This document shows positions 45,717 to 54,886 of a DNA stretch of 64,000 nucleotides, piece by piece. Below the pieces are notes generated by a model. It had not been told where the DNA came from. It did not search any database and saw only the letters and a list, made by a program, of their open reading frames with translations. Numbering within the stretch: position 1 is the first letter of the stretch; each line of letters opens with the position of its first letter. The DNA comes from Chryseobacterium lactis (GTDB taxonomy: Bacteria; Bacteroidota; Bacteroidia; Flavobacteriales; Weeksellaceae): positions 5,270,001-5,334,000 of the forward strand of contig NZ_CP033924.1 in NCBI RefSeq assembly GCF_003815875.1, given 5' to 3'. A program made the position numbers and the translations under genes.

Positions 45717-46943
45717 TTATCCACTTTTATTTTTATCCTTAAGCATCCATGGAATAATAAAATAAAGACCAAATGCTATACCTATTGCCAATACTCCTGT
45801 TCCTATCCACAAAAAATTAAAACCTAACTTATCGGCAATCATTGTTCCTATATAGGGAGTAATAATAAAGGCTATAGAAATTGACATTCCGTTCAGTCCC
45901 ATGTAGGCTCCCTTATTATTTTTTCCTGAGCGTAATGCTGTAATTGTTGACATAAAAGGCAATGTCCATATTTCGCCGATACAAAGGAGTGTCATAGAAA
46001 CCAGTAATGCAACCATAGTATAATCAAAAGCCAGCATAGCATAGGACAGACCACATAATAAAGTTCCTAAAAACATGGTAAATGCTAAGGTAAAATATTT
46101 CTCCGCAAGCTGAACAAATCCCATTTCCAGCAGCACAATCAAAAATCCGCTATATCCCAGAATAAACCCAATATTTTGCTGGCTTATATGTGCTGTGTCT
46201 TTATAAAAGATAGTCAACGTACTGAATAGCTGAAAGAAACAAATAGCAAACAACATACAAAACAAACTATACACCAGGAATTTGCGGTCACGATATGGAG
46301 AGCTTTCTTTTTTTATAATGATAGTTTCTTTAACCTTTTTTGCATTTTGTCTTGCTACTTTTGTTCGTTTTTGGAAAAACCAGATGTACATCAATCCGGC
46401 CAGAAAAGCGGCTAAAGCATTACTGAAAAATAAAAATTCATACGATATAGCTGACAAAATCCCTCCTAATGCAGGCCCAATAGAGAAACCTAAATTAACG
46501 GCCATCCTGTTTAATGAAAAGGCTCTGGTAATATTTTCAGGTCTTGCATATTTTGTAATCGCAACCGAATTGGCCGGACGAAACGTTTCGCTTATGATAC
46601 TCTGAGCCAAAATAATAGCTGCCAATCCGACTTCAGTTTTAAATAAGGGAATTAAACAGAATAAAGGAACACTCAACAGTAAACTTAAGCTTTGCACTCT
46701 ATATTCACCGATTTTATCCGTGATCATTCCACCCAACCATGAACCGATTACAGATCCAATACCGAAGAAACTCAATACAATTCCTGAATTTTCAATACTG
46801 AAATGTAAATGATCCGTCATATAAACTCCCAAAAAAGGAAGCACCATAGAACCGGCCCTGTTGATGAGCATTACCAACGCCAGCATCCAACTCTCCTGCG
46901 AGAGTCCTTTAAAAGAACTCGTGTATAAGTTAATTAATCTCAC
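45717..46943 (-). CDS. MFS transporter
   Basis: 408 residues, about twelve TM segments. The cytoplasmic loop 2-3 motif is present (GSWLGGMITDKIGEYRVQ), as is ARPENITRAFSLNRMAVNLGFSIGPALGG, typical of drug-exporter-like DHA1 members. A Lys-rich central loop (KRTKVARQNAKKVKETIIIKK) separates the two halves. Substrate unknown. Divergent from the AraC-type regulator at 47192, which may regulate it. Confidence 0.88.
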   Translation of the reverse strand: MRLINLYTSSFKGLSQESWMLALVMLINRAGSMVLPFLGVYMTDHLHFSIENSGIVLSFFGIGSVIGSWLGGMITDKIGEYRVQSLSLLLSVPLFCLIPLFKTEVGLAAIILAQSIISETFRPANSVAITKYARPENITRAFSLNRMAVNLGFSIGPALGGILSAISYEFLFFSNALAAFLAGLMYIWFFQKRTKVARQNAKKVKETIIIKKESSPYRDRKFLVYSLFCMLFAICFFQLFSTLTIFYKDTAHISQQNIGFILGYSGFLIVLLEMGFVQLAEKYFTLAFTMFLGTLLCGLSYAMLAFDYTMVALLVSMTLLCIGEIWTLPFMSTITALRSGKNNKGAYMGLNGMSISIAFIITPYIGTMIADKLGFNFLWIGTGVLAIGIAFGLYFIIPWMLKDKNKSG

Positions 46944-46974
46944 AATACTATTTGGGGGGAAAAATTTGAAAGTA

Positions 46975-46982
46975 CAAATTTA
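46975..46982 (-). promoter_or_regulatory. -7 promoter box TAAATTTG of the MFS gene
   Basis: Minus-strand TAAATTTG, 31 nt before the start codon at 46943. Confidence 0.5.
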
Positions 46983-47191
46983 GGCAAAAATAGCCTGAAC
47001 CGCCTTTATTTAAAGTATTTTTTATAAATAACCATAATAAAAACAGACTATCAATGGTTTTCAAAAACTGGAAGTCTTTTTTGGTGTGTAAAGCTTTAAA
47101 AGCCTTTATAATTTTCGTAAATTGCAGTGACAGTAAGGTTTTACAATCTATAAAAGCTTAAAAATACAATAAGAATTTAATCAATACAAGA

Positions 47192-48070
47192 ATGGTAACC
47201 TATGAAAACTTACATGATACTTTATCTTTTTACAGTATTGACTGCCGTAAGTCTTATTATGTCTCGTCAGGAAATCCTATTTTTAAATTTCCCGGGGAAC
47301 CTTTCAGAATGGATTACTATGCCTTATGTATCTGTACCGCAGGAGAAATAAGCATTGAAATTGATAATCAGAATTATAAAGTAGATGCACATAGTTTTCT
47401 TGTAGCGGCACCCTCAACCATTGTAAAATTTCTGGAAACCAGTGAAGATTTTATGATGAAGCTACTGTTCTTCGATAAGAACTTTCTTATTAAAAATATT
47501 TCTAATCCTTTCATCATTGAAAAAATGAACCTTTTCCCTGAAGGCTCTTACAGCATTGTAAAGACTACTGCAAAAAACTCTTCACAACTTCAAAATCTGT
47601 TGGATTACCTTAAAAAGAAATCCAGAAAACAGGGAAAATTTACAGAAGAAATTATCCGCACCATCATCTTCAATCTATTGCTGGAAACCGCAGAGATTAT
47701 TGAAAAGGAAAATCTCACTGGAAATGAAAAGGAGGAAGGAAAAAAAGATCTTTACCTGAAATTCACTAAGCTCATCCGAGAAAACATCAGAAAGCAGAGA
47801 GCCGTCCAGTTTTATGCTGATCAACTTTGTATTTCCAACAAATATCTGATAGAAATCATTAAAAAAACAAGCGGAAAAACACCTCATGAAGTGATTGACG
47901 AAACCTTACTAAAGGAAGCTTACGTCATGCTTGGAAATCCTGAGGTCACCATATTGGAGATTGCTTTTGAACTTCAGTTTAATTCCGCCTCTGCTTTTGG
48001 ACGTTTTTTCAAAAAACATACTTCCATCTCCCCTTCTGAGTACAGAATTAAAGAAAATATCCAGTCGTAA
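47192..48070 (+). CDS. AraC-family transcriptional regulator
   Basis: 292 residues. N-terminal cupin-like sensor domain (FRMDYYALCICTAGEISIEIDNQNYKVDAHSFLVAAPS) and C-terminal double helix-turn-helix: AVQFYADQLCISNKYLIEIIKKTSGKTPHEVI and VTILEIAFELQFNSASAFGRFFKKHTSISPSEYR. It is 89 nt upstream of the oleate hydratase gene and divergent from an MFS exporter. A role in fatty-acid-responsive control of ohyA is plausible but not shown. Confidence 0.93.
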   Translation: MVTYENLHDTLSFYSIDCRKSYYVSSGNPIFKFPGEPFRMDYYALCICTAGEISIEIDNQNYKVDAHSFLVAAPSTIVKFLETSEDFMMKLLFFDKNFLIKNISNPFIIEKMNLFPEGSYSIVKTTAKNSSQLQNLLDYLKKKSRKQGKFTEEIIRTIIFNLLLETAEIIEKENLTGNEKEEGKKDLYLKFTKLIRENIRKQRAVQFYADQLCISNKYLIEIIKKTSGKTPHEVIDETLLKEAYVMLGNPEVTILEIAFELQFNSASAFGRFFKKHTSISPSEYRIKENIQS

Positions 48071-48074
48071 GAAT

Positions 48075-48102
48075 TTGGGGACAGCAATTCCGACATTGGG
48101 GA
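48075..48102. promoter_or_regulatory. Candidate AraC-type operator: two TTGGGGA direct repeats 21 bp apart
   Basis: TTGGGGA occurs at 48075-48081 and 48096-48102, so the start-to-start distance is exactly 21 bp, two helical turns, as is common for AraC-family direct-repeat operators. It lies between the AraC gene and ohyA. Statistical support from two sites is limited. Confidence 0.35.
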
Positions 48103-48159
48103 TATGCAGTGCTTTGTGAATAGGGGTACCTTTATAATGTTAATTAAAAACATTACAAA

Positions 48160-50100
48160 ATGAGTATGATCAATTCAAAATTCGACACAATTTTAAATAC
48201 TTCTGACCAATTCGGAAAAGTGAACCATGAACCGGATTCGAGTAAAGAAGTTCAAATTAACACTCCTGAAAAGACAATGCCTTTCTCGGACCAGATCGGA
48301 AACTATCAGCGTAATAAAGGTATTCCTTTACAATCATATGAAAACAGTAAAATTTACATTGTAGGAAGCGGAATTGCAGGAATGTCTGCAGCATATTACT
48401 TCATTCGTGACGGGCGTGTTCCGGGCAAAAATATCATTTTCCTTGATCAGCTGAATATTGAAGGAGGATCCCTCGATGGTGCCGGTAATGCAAAAGACGG
48501 CTATATCATTCGTGGTGGAAGGGAAATGGATATGACCTACGAAAATCTTTGGGATATTTTCCAGGATATCCCTGCACTGGAACTACCTGCCCCTTATAGT
48601 GTCTTGGATGAATACCGTCTTATTAATGACAATGATCCCAATTATTCAAAAGCAAGATTGATCCATAACCAGGGGCAGATTCAGGATTTCAGTAAATTCG
48701 GATTGGAGAAAAAAGACCAATTGGCCATTGTCAAACTTTTATTAAAGAAAAAAGAAGAGCTTGATGATCTAAGTATTGAAGACTATTTCTCAGAATCGTT
48801 CCTCAACAGTAATTTCTGGTTTTTCTGGCGTTCCATGTTTGCCTTTGAAAACTGGCACAGTTTATTGGAACTGAAACTGTATATGCACAGATTCCTGCAC
48901 GCAATCGATGGGATGAAAGACTTCTCATGTCTTGTATTTCCAAAATACAATCAATATGACACATTTGTCACTCCGTTAAAAGATTTTCTTGTTGAAAAAG
49001 GAGTACAGATCCAGTTTAACACCCTGGTGAAAGATTTGGATATTCATATCAATACTGAAGGAAAAACCGTAGAAGGAATTATTACTGAACAAAATGGTGA
49101 AGAGGTAAAAATACCGGTAGGAAAAGACGATTATGTAATTGTAACTACCGGTTCTATGACAGAAAGTACGTTTTATGGAGATAACAATACCGTTCCTGAA
49201 GTGACAATAGATAATACCAGCATGGGCCAAAGCCCGGGATGGAAACTCTGGAAAAATCTTGCTGCAAAATCTGAAGTATTCGGGAAACCTGAAAAATTCT
49301 GTAGTCATATCGAAAAATCTTCATGGGAATCTGCAACATTAACCTGTCGTCCGTCTGCATTCACAGAAAAATTAAAAGAGCTATGTGTGAATGATCCTTA
49401 TTCCGGGAAAACAGCTACCGGAGGTATCATTACAATCACGGACTCTAATTGGGTGATGAGCTTTACCTGCAACAGACAGCCTCACTTCCCGACTCAACCG
49501 GATGATATTCTTGTGGTTTGGGTATATGCTCTATTGATGGATAAAGAAGGTAATTATATCAAAAAAACAATGCCGCAATGTACCGGGAACGAGATTCTTG
49601 CAGAGCTTTGTCACCACCTTGGAATGACGGATCAACTGGATAATGTTATAGAGAATACAATCGTTCGTACAGCATTTATGCCTTATATCACCTCCATGTT
49701 TATGCCAAGAGCCTATGGAGACCGTCCGAGAGTTGTTCCTGAAGGTTGTACGAATCTAGGTCTTGTAGGGCAGTTCGTGGAAACAAATAATGATGTAGTC
49801 TTCACCATGGAAAGTTCTGTAAGAACAGCAAGAATTGCAGTATACAATCTTCTTAACCTCAACAAGCAGGTTCCGGATATTAATCCGTTACAATATGACA
49901 TCCGCCATTTACTGAAAGCAACCCAGGCTCTGAATGATTATAAGCCGTTTCTGGGAGAAGGAATTTTAAGAAAAATATTAAAAGACACTTACTTTGAACA
50001 TATCCTGGTTAACCGTCCTGAAGAAAAAGAAGAACATGAATCTTTCTTCATGGAACAGGTAGGTAAATTTCAGGATTGGATAAAAGGAGTAAAGGGTTAA
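48160..50100 (+). CDS. ohyA: Oleate hydratase
   Basis: 646 residues, the same length as the Elizabethkingia enzyme. FAD motif [20 protein letters not shown], the conserved GGREMDM block (Glu of the active site), [16 protein letters not shown], and [29 protein letters not shown] are all family signatures. It hydrates the cis-9 double bond of oleate to 10-hydroxystearate; FAD is a structural and catalytic cofactor. In bacteria it helps detoxify host unsaturated fatty acids. Confidence 0.97.
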   Translation: MSMINSKFDTILNTSDQFGKVNHEPDSSKEVQINTPEKTMPFSDQIGNYQRNKGIPLQSYENSKIYIVGSGIAGMSAAYYFIRDGRVPGKNIIFLDQLNIEGGSLDGAGNAKDGYIIRGGREMDMTYENLWDIFQDIPALELPAPYSVLDEYRLINDNDPNYSKARLIHNQGQIQDFSKFGLEKKDQLAIVKLLLKKKEELDDLSIEDYFSESFLNSNFWFFWRSMFAFENWHSLLELKLYMHRFLHAIDGMKDFSCLVFPKYNQYDTFVTPLKDFLVEKGVQIQFNTLVKDLDIHINTEGKTVEGIITEQNGEEVKIPVGKDDYVIVTTGSMTESTFYGDNNTVPEVTIDNTSMGQSPGWKLWKNLAAKSEVFGKPEKFCSHIEKSSWESATLTCRPSAFTEKLKELCVNDPYSGKTATGGIITITDSNWVMSFTCNRQPHFPTQPDDILVVWVYALLMDKEGNYIKKTMPQCTGNEILAELCHHLGMTDQLDNVIENTIVRTAFMPYITSMFMPRAYGDRPRVVPEGCTNLGLVGQFVETNNDVVFTMESSVRTARIAVYNLLNLNKQVPDINPLQYDIRHLLKATQALNDYKPFLGEGILRKILKDTYFEHILVNRPEEKEEHESFFMEQVGKFQDWIKGVKG

Positions 50101-50156
50101 TATTCTTTTTATGTTGAGAAAAGGTTTTTAAAACAAAAACTGGATGAGCTTAATTT

Positions 50157-50187
50157 GAGATTGCTTCACCTTCGGTTCGCAATAACG
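50157..50187. repeat. Solo interspersed repeat, GAGATTGCTTC...CGCAATAACG type
   Basis: The 31-nt stretch starts GAGATTGCTTC and ends TCGCAATAACG, close to the widespread bacterial repeat whose reverse complement reads CGTCATTGCGA...GAAGCAATCTC. Located in the short spacer after ohyA. It differs from the 37-bp family at 38.8 kb but follows the same architecture (GAGATT.CTTC at one end). Confidence 0.5.
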
Positions 50188-50200
50188 TTACCAATCAATA

Positions 50201-50235
50201 AAAAAGCAGGACTTATTTCTAAGTCCTGCTTTTTT
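50201..50235. terminator. Bidirectional terminator between ohyA and glnS
   Basis: AAAAAGCAGGACTT, loop ATTTCT, AAGTCCTGCTTTTT: a perfect 14-bp stem. Confidence 0.9.
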
Positions 50236-50253
50236 ATATTTATATTCCGAAAA

Positions 50254-51927
50254 TTATTCCGGTTTATAACCATCTTTTAAAGTTACCGTACGGTTGAATA
50301 CCAGATTAGAATCCGTAGAATCCTGATCTTTTGTAAAGTATCCGATTCTTTGGAACTGAAGTGGCTCCCCTACTGCTACATCTTTTAAACCTGGTTCAGC
50401 AAAACCTTGAATCATCGTTACAGATTCAGGATTGATGAAGTTTAAGAAATCAACATCTTTTTCAGCATCCGGTTGCTCTACAGTAAATAGCTTATCGTAA
50501 ACTCTTATTTCTACAGGGATCGCATGTTTTGCAGATACCCAGTGTAAAGTTCCTTTTACTTTTCTTAAACTTTCTTCTGTTCCGCTTCCAGATTTACTTT
50601 TTTCATCATAAGTAGCATAGATGGTGGTGATCTCACCATTTTCATCCTTCTCTACTCTTTCAGCTTTAATGATATAAGCAGATTTCAAACGAACTTCTCC
50701 ACCTAATTTCAGTCTGAAGAATTTATTGTTGGCTTCTTCTTTGAAGTCTTCACGTTCTATGTATAATTCTCTGGAGAATGGTACTTCTCTTGTTCCTGCA
50801 TTTTCCTGTTCAGGATTATTTTCAGTGTCCAACCATTCTTCTTTATCTTCAGGATAGTTTTCAATCACTAATTTTACAGGATCTACAACTGCCATTACAC
50901 GTTTTGCCACTTTATTAAGGTCTTCACGTACGCAGAAATCAAGCAACTGAATTTCAATAAGGTTTTCTCTTTTGGCAACACCTACTTTTTCAATAAAGTT
51001 TCTGATGGAAGCCGGAGTAAATCCTTTTCTTCTCATTCCTGAAATGGTAGGCATCCTCGGATCATCCCATCCTGTTACCGCCCCTTCGGCTACAAGTCTT
51101 TGTAACTTTCTTTTGGAAGTAATCATATAGGAAACATTCATCCTTGCAAATTCTCTTTGCTTGGGAGCTACTTTAGATTCATCATATACCTGCTCAAGAT
51201 ACCAGTTATATAAAGGTCTGTGGTTTTCAAACTCTAATGAACATAGTGAGTGAGAAACTTGTTCCAGGTAATCAGATTCACCGTGTGCCCAGTCGTACAT
51301 CGGATAAATTTTCCATGCAGTACCTGTTCTGTGGTGAGGTCTTTTCAGAATTCTGTACATCACAGGGTCACGCATATTCATATTGGGAGAAATCATGTCG
51401 ATTTTAGCACGAAGAGACATTGTTCCCTCCTCGAACTCTCCGTTTTTCATTCTTTCGAACAAACCCACAGATTCTTCAACCGGACGGTTTCTATATGGTG
51501 ATTCTACGCCTGGTTCTGCAGGATTTTTTCTCTGCTCGGTAATAACTTCAGATGGTTGCTCATCTACGTAAGCTTTTCCTTCTTTAATTAATTGTACTGC
51601 CCATTCATAAAGCTGCTGGAAGTAATCTGATGCATACAATTCTTTATCCCATTTGAATCCTAGCCATTCAACGTCTTTTTTAATAGAATCTACGAATTCC
51701 TGCTCTTCTTTTTCAGGGTTCGTATCGTCAAAACGAAGGTTTACGGGAGCGTTGTATTTTTCGCCCAGCCCAAAGTTAATGCAGATGGCTTTAGTATGCC
51801 CTACATGCAGATAACCATTAGGTTCAGGGGGAAAACGGAAACGGATCTGATCTTTATTCAAACCGTTTGCCAGATCATCTTCAATAATTTGCTCAATAAA
51901 ATTGAGTGATTTTTTTTCTTCTTCCAT
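50254..51927 (-). CDS. glnS: Glutaminyl-tRNA synthetase
   Basis: 557 residues, normal length. Class I signatures: FPPEPNGYLHVGHTKAICINFGL (HIGH motif as HVGH) and YMITSKRKLQRLV (KMSKS equivalent). RFDDTNPEKEEQEFVDSIKKDVEWLGF and the C-terminal anticodon-binding beta-barrels (EIRVYDKLFTVEQPDAEK; FNRTVTLKDGYK) are typical of GlnS rather than GltX. It charges tRNA-Gln. A TAACTTTG box lies on the minus strand about 35 nt upstream (51963-51970). Confidence 0.97.
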   Translation of the reverse strand: MEEEKKSLNFIEQIIEDDLANGLNKDQIRFRFPPEPNGYLHVGHTKAICINFGLGEKYNAPVNLRFDDTNPEKEEQEFVDSIKKDVEWLGFKWDKELYASDYFQQLYEWAVQLIKEGKAYVDEQPSEVITEQRKNPAEPGVESPYRNRPVEESVGLFERMKNGEFEEGTMSLRAKIDMISPNMNMRDPVMYRILKRPHHRTGTAWKIYPMYDWAHGESDYLEQVSHSLCSLEFENHRPLYNWYLEQVYDESKVAPKQREFARMNVSYMITSKRKLQRLVAEGAVTGWDDPRMPTISGMRRKGFTPASIRNFIEKVGVAKRENLIEIQLLDFCVREDLNKVAKRVMAVVDPVKLVIENYPEDKEEWLDTENNPEQENAGTREVPFSRELYIEREDFKEEANNKFFRLKLGGEVRLKSAYIIKAERVEKDENGEITTIYATYDEKSKSGSGTEESLRKVKGTLHWVSAKHAIPVEIRVYDKLFTVEQPDAEKDVDFLNFINPESVTMIQGFAEPGLKDVAVGEPLQFQRIGYFTKDQDSTDSNLVFNRTVTLKDGYKPE

Positions 51928-52077
51928 TAAATTAGCTTTTATTTATAGCAAAAAAAGTTGCACAAAGTTACGGAAAAATAAGCGTTTGTGAAAGTGATAA
52001 TTTAAAAGCATAAGTGATGCTAATTCAGTATTTTTTATTAATTTAGGAAAAGCTAAAACCATTTATCAAGTATCATC

Positions 52078-53208
52078 ATGGCCGTTTATATTCTAAGCAA
52101 CCGAAAAATCGTTCGTCATAAGGGCGAAAAAGTAGATTCTTTTTCCAATGATGAATATTCAATCCCCAATTTCAGGATTGCCAAATGCAATTTTGACGAC
52201 TATAAAGAACCCACTGCACAGGCTCGAAAGAAAAAAGATTACACTAATAGGAACATTTTAGATTACAAATTATTCTCTGAACCTGAAAAACAAGGCTATG
52301 GAGAAGTGCTGGATGTACTTCTTAGTGAAAAAGGCATAAAAAAATCTCCTCTGACCGCTGATAATCTGGGTGGAACGCAGAGAATGTTCTATGAATTGTA
52401 TAAGAATATGTCTGCTACAAAAGACAGGAGTGACGTTTTGATCTTTATTCACGGGTATGCATATACTTTTGATGATGAGCTTAAGGCAATGATTGACCTT
52501 AAAAAGTTATTTATTGATAATCCTGCTTCTCCCGTAGAACATATTTTATTTGTAAGCTGGCCGGCTTCGAGTAGTCTTGTTCCAATGACTTACTTTGATG
52601 ATAAGGCGTCAAGCATTAATTCAGGGACATCATTATTGAGACTGTTTTACTTCTATACTCAGTTTTTAAAGGATATTTTTTCCAACCGTGATCTGGCTCC
52701 GTGCAATCAAAGAATTCACATTATGGCGCATTCTCTGGGAAACAGAGTACTCCAGAGTATGTTGTATAGTCTCAAAAGAGAAAATATACTGAGAGTTATC
52801 GATCAGGTGATTCTTCTGAATGCAGACGTGAGTTATAAAGTGTTTGAGGATGCTGAGGATTCTTTTAATAAGCTTCCTCTCCTTGCCAATCGTATTTCTA
52901 TTTATCTAAACAGACAGGATCTGATTCTGGGCGTATCACAGTTTACCAAAAATATCCTTACTCCGAGACTTGGTAAAAACGGGCCAAGCGATATCACCCC
53001 GTATAAAGACATCGTTTCTATCATAGACTGCACTTTTGTAAAAGATGATGTGTTGAAAAGTCTTAAATATGAAATAGGAAATCATTGGGGATACCTTTCC
53101 AGCTCACAGGTTCAGAATGATATTTTTCAAAATTTATATGGAATCGATCGGAATCTTATCACGAATAGAATAAAAGATAACGAAAATATTTTCACAATTA
53201 TTTCTTAA
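52078..53208 (+). CDS. Alpha/beta hydrolase (DUF900-like)
   Basis: 376 residues. The oxyanion/hydrolase start DVLIFIHGYAYTFDDELK and the nucleophile elbow HIMAHSLGNRVLQSMLY (Ser in the SLGN context) are those of the DUF900 alpha/beta-hydrolase group. Substrate unknown. Cytoplasmic, as no signal peptide is seen. Stands alone; after its stop comes an 850-bp gene-free region. Confidence 0.8.
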   Translation: MAVYILSNRKIVRHKGEKVDSFSNDEYSIPNFRIAKCNFDDYKEPTAQARKKKDYTNRNILDYKLFSEPEKQGYGEVLDVLLSEKGIKKSPLTADNLGGTQRMFYELYKNMSATKDRSDVLIFIHGYAYTFDDELKAMIDLKKLFIDNPASPVEHILFVSWPASSSLVPMTYFDDKASSINSGTSLLRLFYFYTQFLKDIFSNRDLAPCNQRIHIMAHSLGNRVLQSMLYSLKRENILRVIDQVILLNADVSYKVFEDAEDSFNKLPLLANRISIYLNRQDLILGVSQFTKNILTPRLGKNGPSDITPYKDIVSIIDCTFVKDDVLKSLKYEIGNHWGYLSSSQVQNDIFQNLYGIDRNLITNRIKDNENIFTIIS

Positions 53209-54058
53209 TGATTAATTAAAAAAATGCTATAAAATTAACTCAATGTTAAAGTTACGACAAAAAAAGAGGATGGCATAGAGATTGCCAATTCATACGATAG
53301 GGAATTACAATTTTTTATCATGAAACAAATAAAAAAACAGTTTTATTTTATATTAGATTATATAAAGAAAACAATTTTCGTAAAAGATGTGATTTAACAG
53401 AAAAAATAACCCTTAAAAAAACGCGAGTTTATCCGATCCCAAAATTACTTTACCCATTAAAAAACAGATTTATTATTTTAAAATTCCTACAGATCTATTG
53501 CAGGGATTTATTTTCATGGGTTGGCAAAATGAATAATTTAAATCATTTTATCAAAACTAAACCCTTCTCATTCGCAATATTCTTTTAAGTGATTTATAAT
53601 TTCAATATTATTATTTAAAACATTGATTATCATCAAATCCACAACCCTAACGATTTACAAAAAAATATACAATCTTCAACAATAAACTCATCATTATTAA
53701 GTTATACAAATAGATTCTTAAAAAAATGTATATCTATATTATGGTCTACAATATTCAAATTATAGAGAATATTTAACCAAGAAACAGAAGATTTTTTTAT
53801 TCAAAAATAAACTTTAGTATGTAAATTATGTACTAACGAAACATTTAATTAAAGAATACACAACAAATACGCAATATAAAACAAAGCAAAAGTTTGTTTA
53901 TTAAGTTTATTTTTGGCAGTGAAAAATCTAAGATGATCATCTTATATTTTTTTTTAAAAATTAAAATAAAAATGTTTAATCCTGGGCACAATACTAAGAA
54001 AAAACATACAGGTAGGGATTAAAGCAACAATGATCCGGTAAAATGTAAAGCAAATATT
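53209..54058 (+). other. AT-rich gene-poor region
   Basis: 850 bp with very low GC and no ORF of 30 codons or more that is convincing. A 25-codon ORF (53320-53397, MKQIKKQFYFILDYIKKTIF...) is too short to call. No terminator, repeat or RNA fold was recognised. The strong AT bias and length suggest a decayed gene or a transcribed regulatory region. Confidence 0.4.
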
Positions 54059-54886
54059 ATGAATAAAACTGTGATTAGTAATTATATTCAGCCGGGTTTA
54101 TTATTACTGTATGTCCCCCTTCTTTTGCTAACCTTAATTTTGTTTTATCTATACAAACTGGATGCTTTGAGTTTTGTTGCCTATATAGGTATTCAGGAAA
54201 AATGGTTCTTTTTTCTGAATTCTAAACTATCTCAATATCCTAATCTACAATACAACCTTACCCAATTGGGCGATGCTCTTGTCCTTTTGCCTTTTTTTTC
54301 TATTTTCGTTGTATATGTTCCAAAAATATGGCGATCTTTATTGTCAGCCTCACTTGTTTCTGCTGTATTTTGTAATCTTTTAAAAAAACTATTTGCAGTA
54401 CCGCGACCGGCTGCGGTATTTGACAATGAAAGCTTTGTTATCATAGGAAAAACACTGTCGGGACATACCAGTTTACCATCCGGGCATGCTATTACTGTTT
54501 TTACAACATTTACTATTCTGATGTTTACTTTCATGCCCCAAAAGCAGAAATATAGAATCATTTGGTGTACCGCTATCATGATCATAGGACTAATTATTGC
54601 ATTTACAAGAGTTGCAGTAGGAGCCCATTATCCGCTTGATGTGATTATTGGTAGTATTATTGGGTATATTTCAGGACTTTTAGGTATTTTTATCAATCAG
54701 AAATATAAAATATGGGGCTGGGTTGGCAATAAAAAATATTATCCTGTTTTTATATTGGCATTTAGTATTTGTATCATTATTTTGATCAACAAAATCATTA
54801 ACGAAAACCTGATCATATTCTATCTTTCACTAATTAGTTTAATAATATCATTGTATATAATCACTTACGTTTATGTTAAAAAATAG
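54059..54886 (+). CDS. PAP2-family phosphatase (possible lipid A phosphatase)
   Basis: 275 residues, about six TM segments. The three PAP2 motifs are intact: KKLFAVPRP (K109/K110, R116, P117), SLPSGHAITVF (PSGH 140-143), and RVAVGAHYPLD (R184, H190, D194). It overlaps the following phosphoethanolamine transferase gene by 14 bp. Dephosphorylating lipid A so that the transferase can add phosphoethanolamine, as LpxE and EptA do in Helicobacter, is a reasonable inference; undecaprenyl-pyrophosphate phosphatase is an alternative. Confidence 0.85.
   Translation: MNKTVISNYIQPGLLLLYVPLLLLTLILFYLYKLDALSFVAYIGIQEKWFFFLNSKLSQYPNLQYNLTQLGDALVLLPFFSIFVVYVPKIWRSLLSASLVSAVFCNLLKKLFAVPRPAAVFDNESFVIIGKTLSGHTSLPSGHAITVFTTFTILMFTFMPQKQKYRIIWCTAIMIIGLIIAFTRVAVGAHYPLDVIIGSIIGYISGLLGIFINQKYKIWGWVGNKKYYPVFILAFSICIIILINKIINENLIIFYLSLISLIISLYIITYVYVKK

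Noticed and set aside
53320..53397. 25-codon ORF in the gene-free region
   Set aside because: No conserved feature, no GG leader, no terminator; likely chance in AT-rich DNA.
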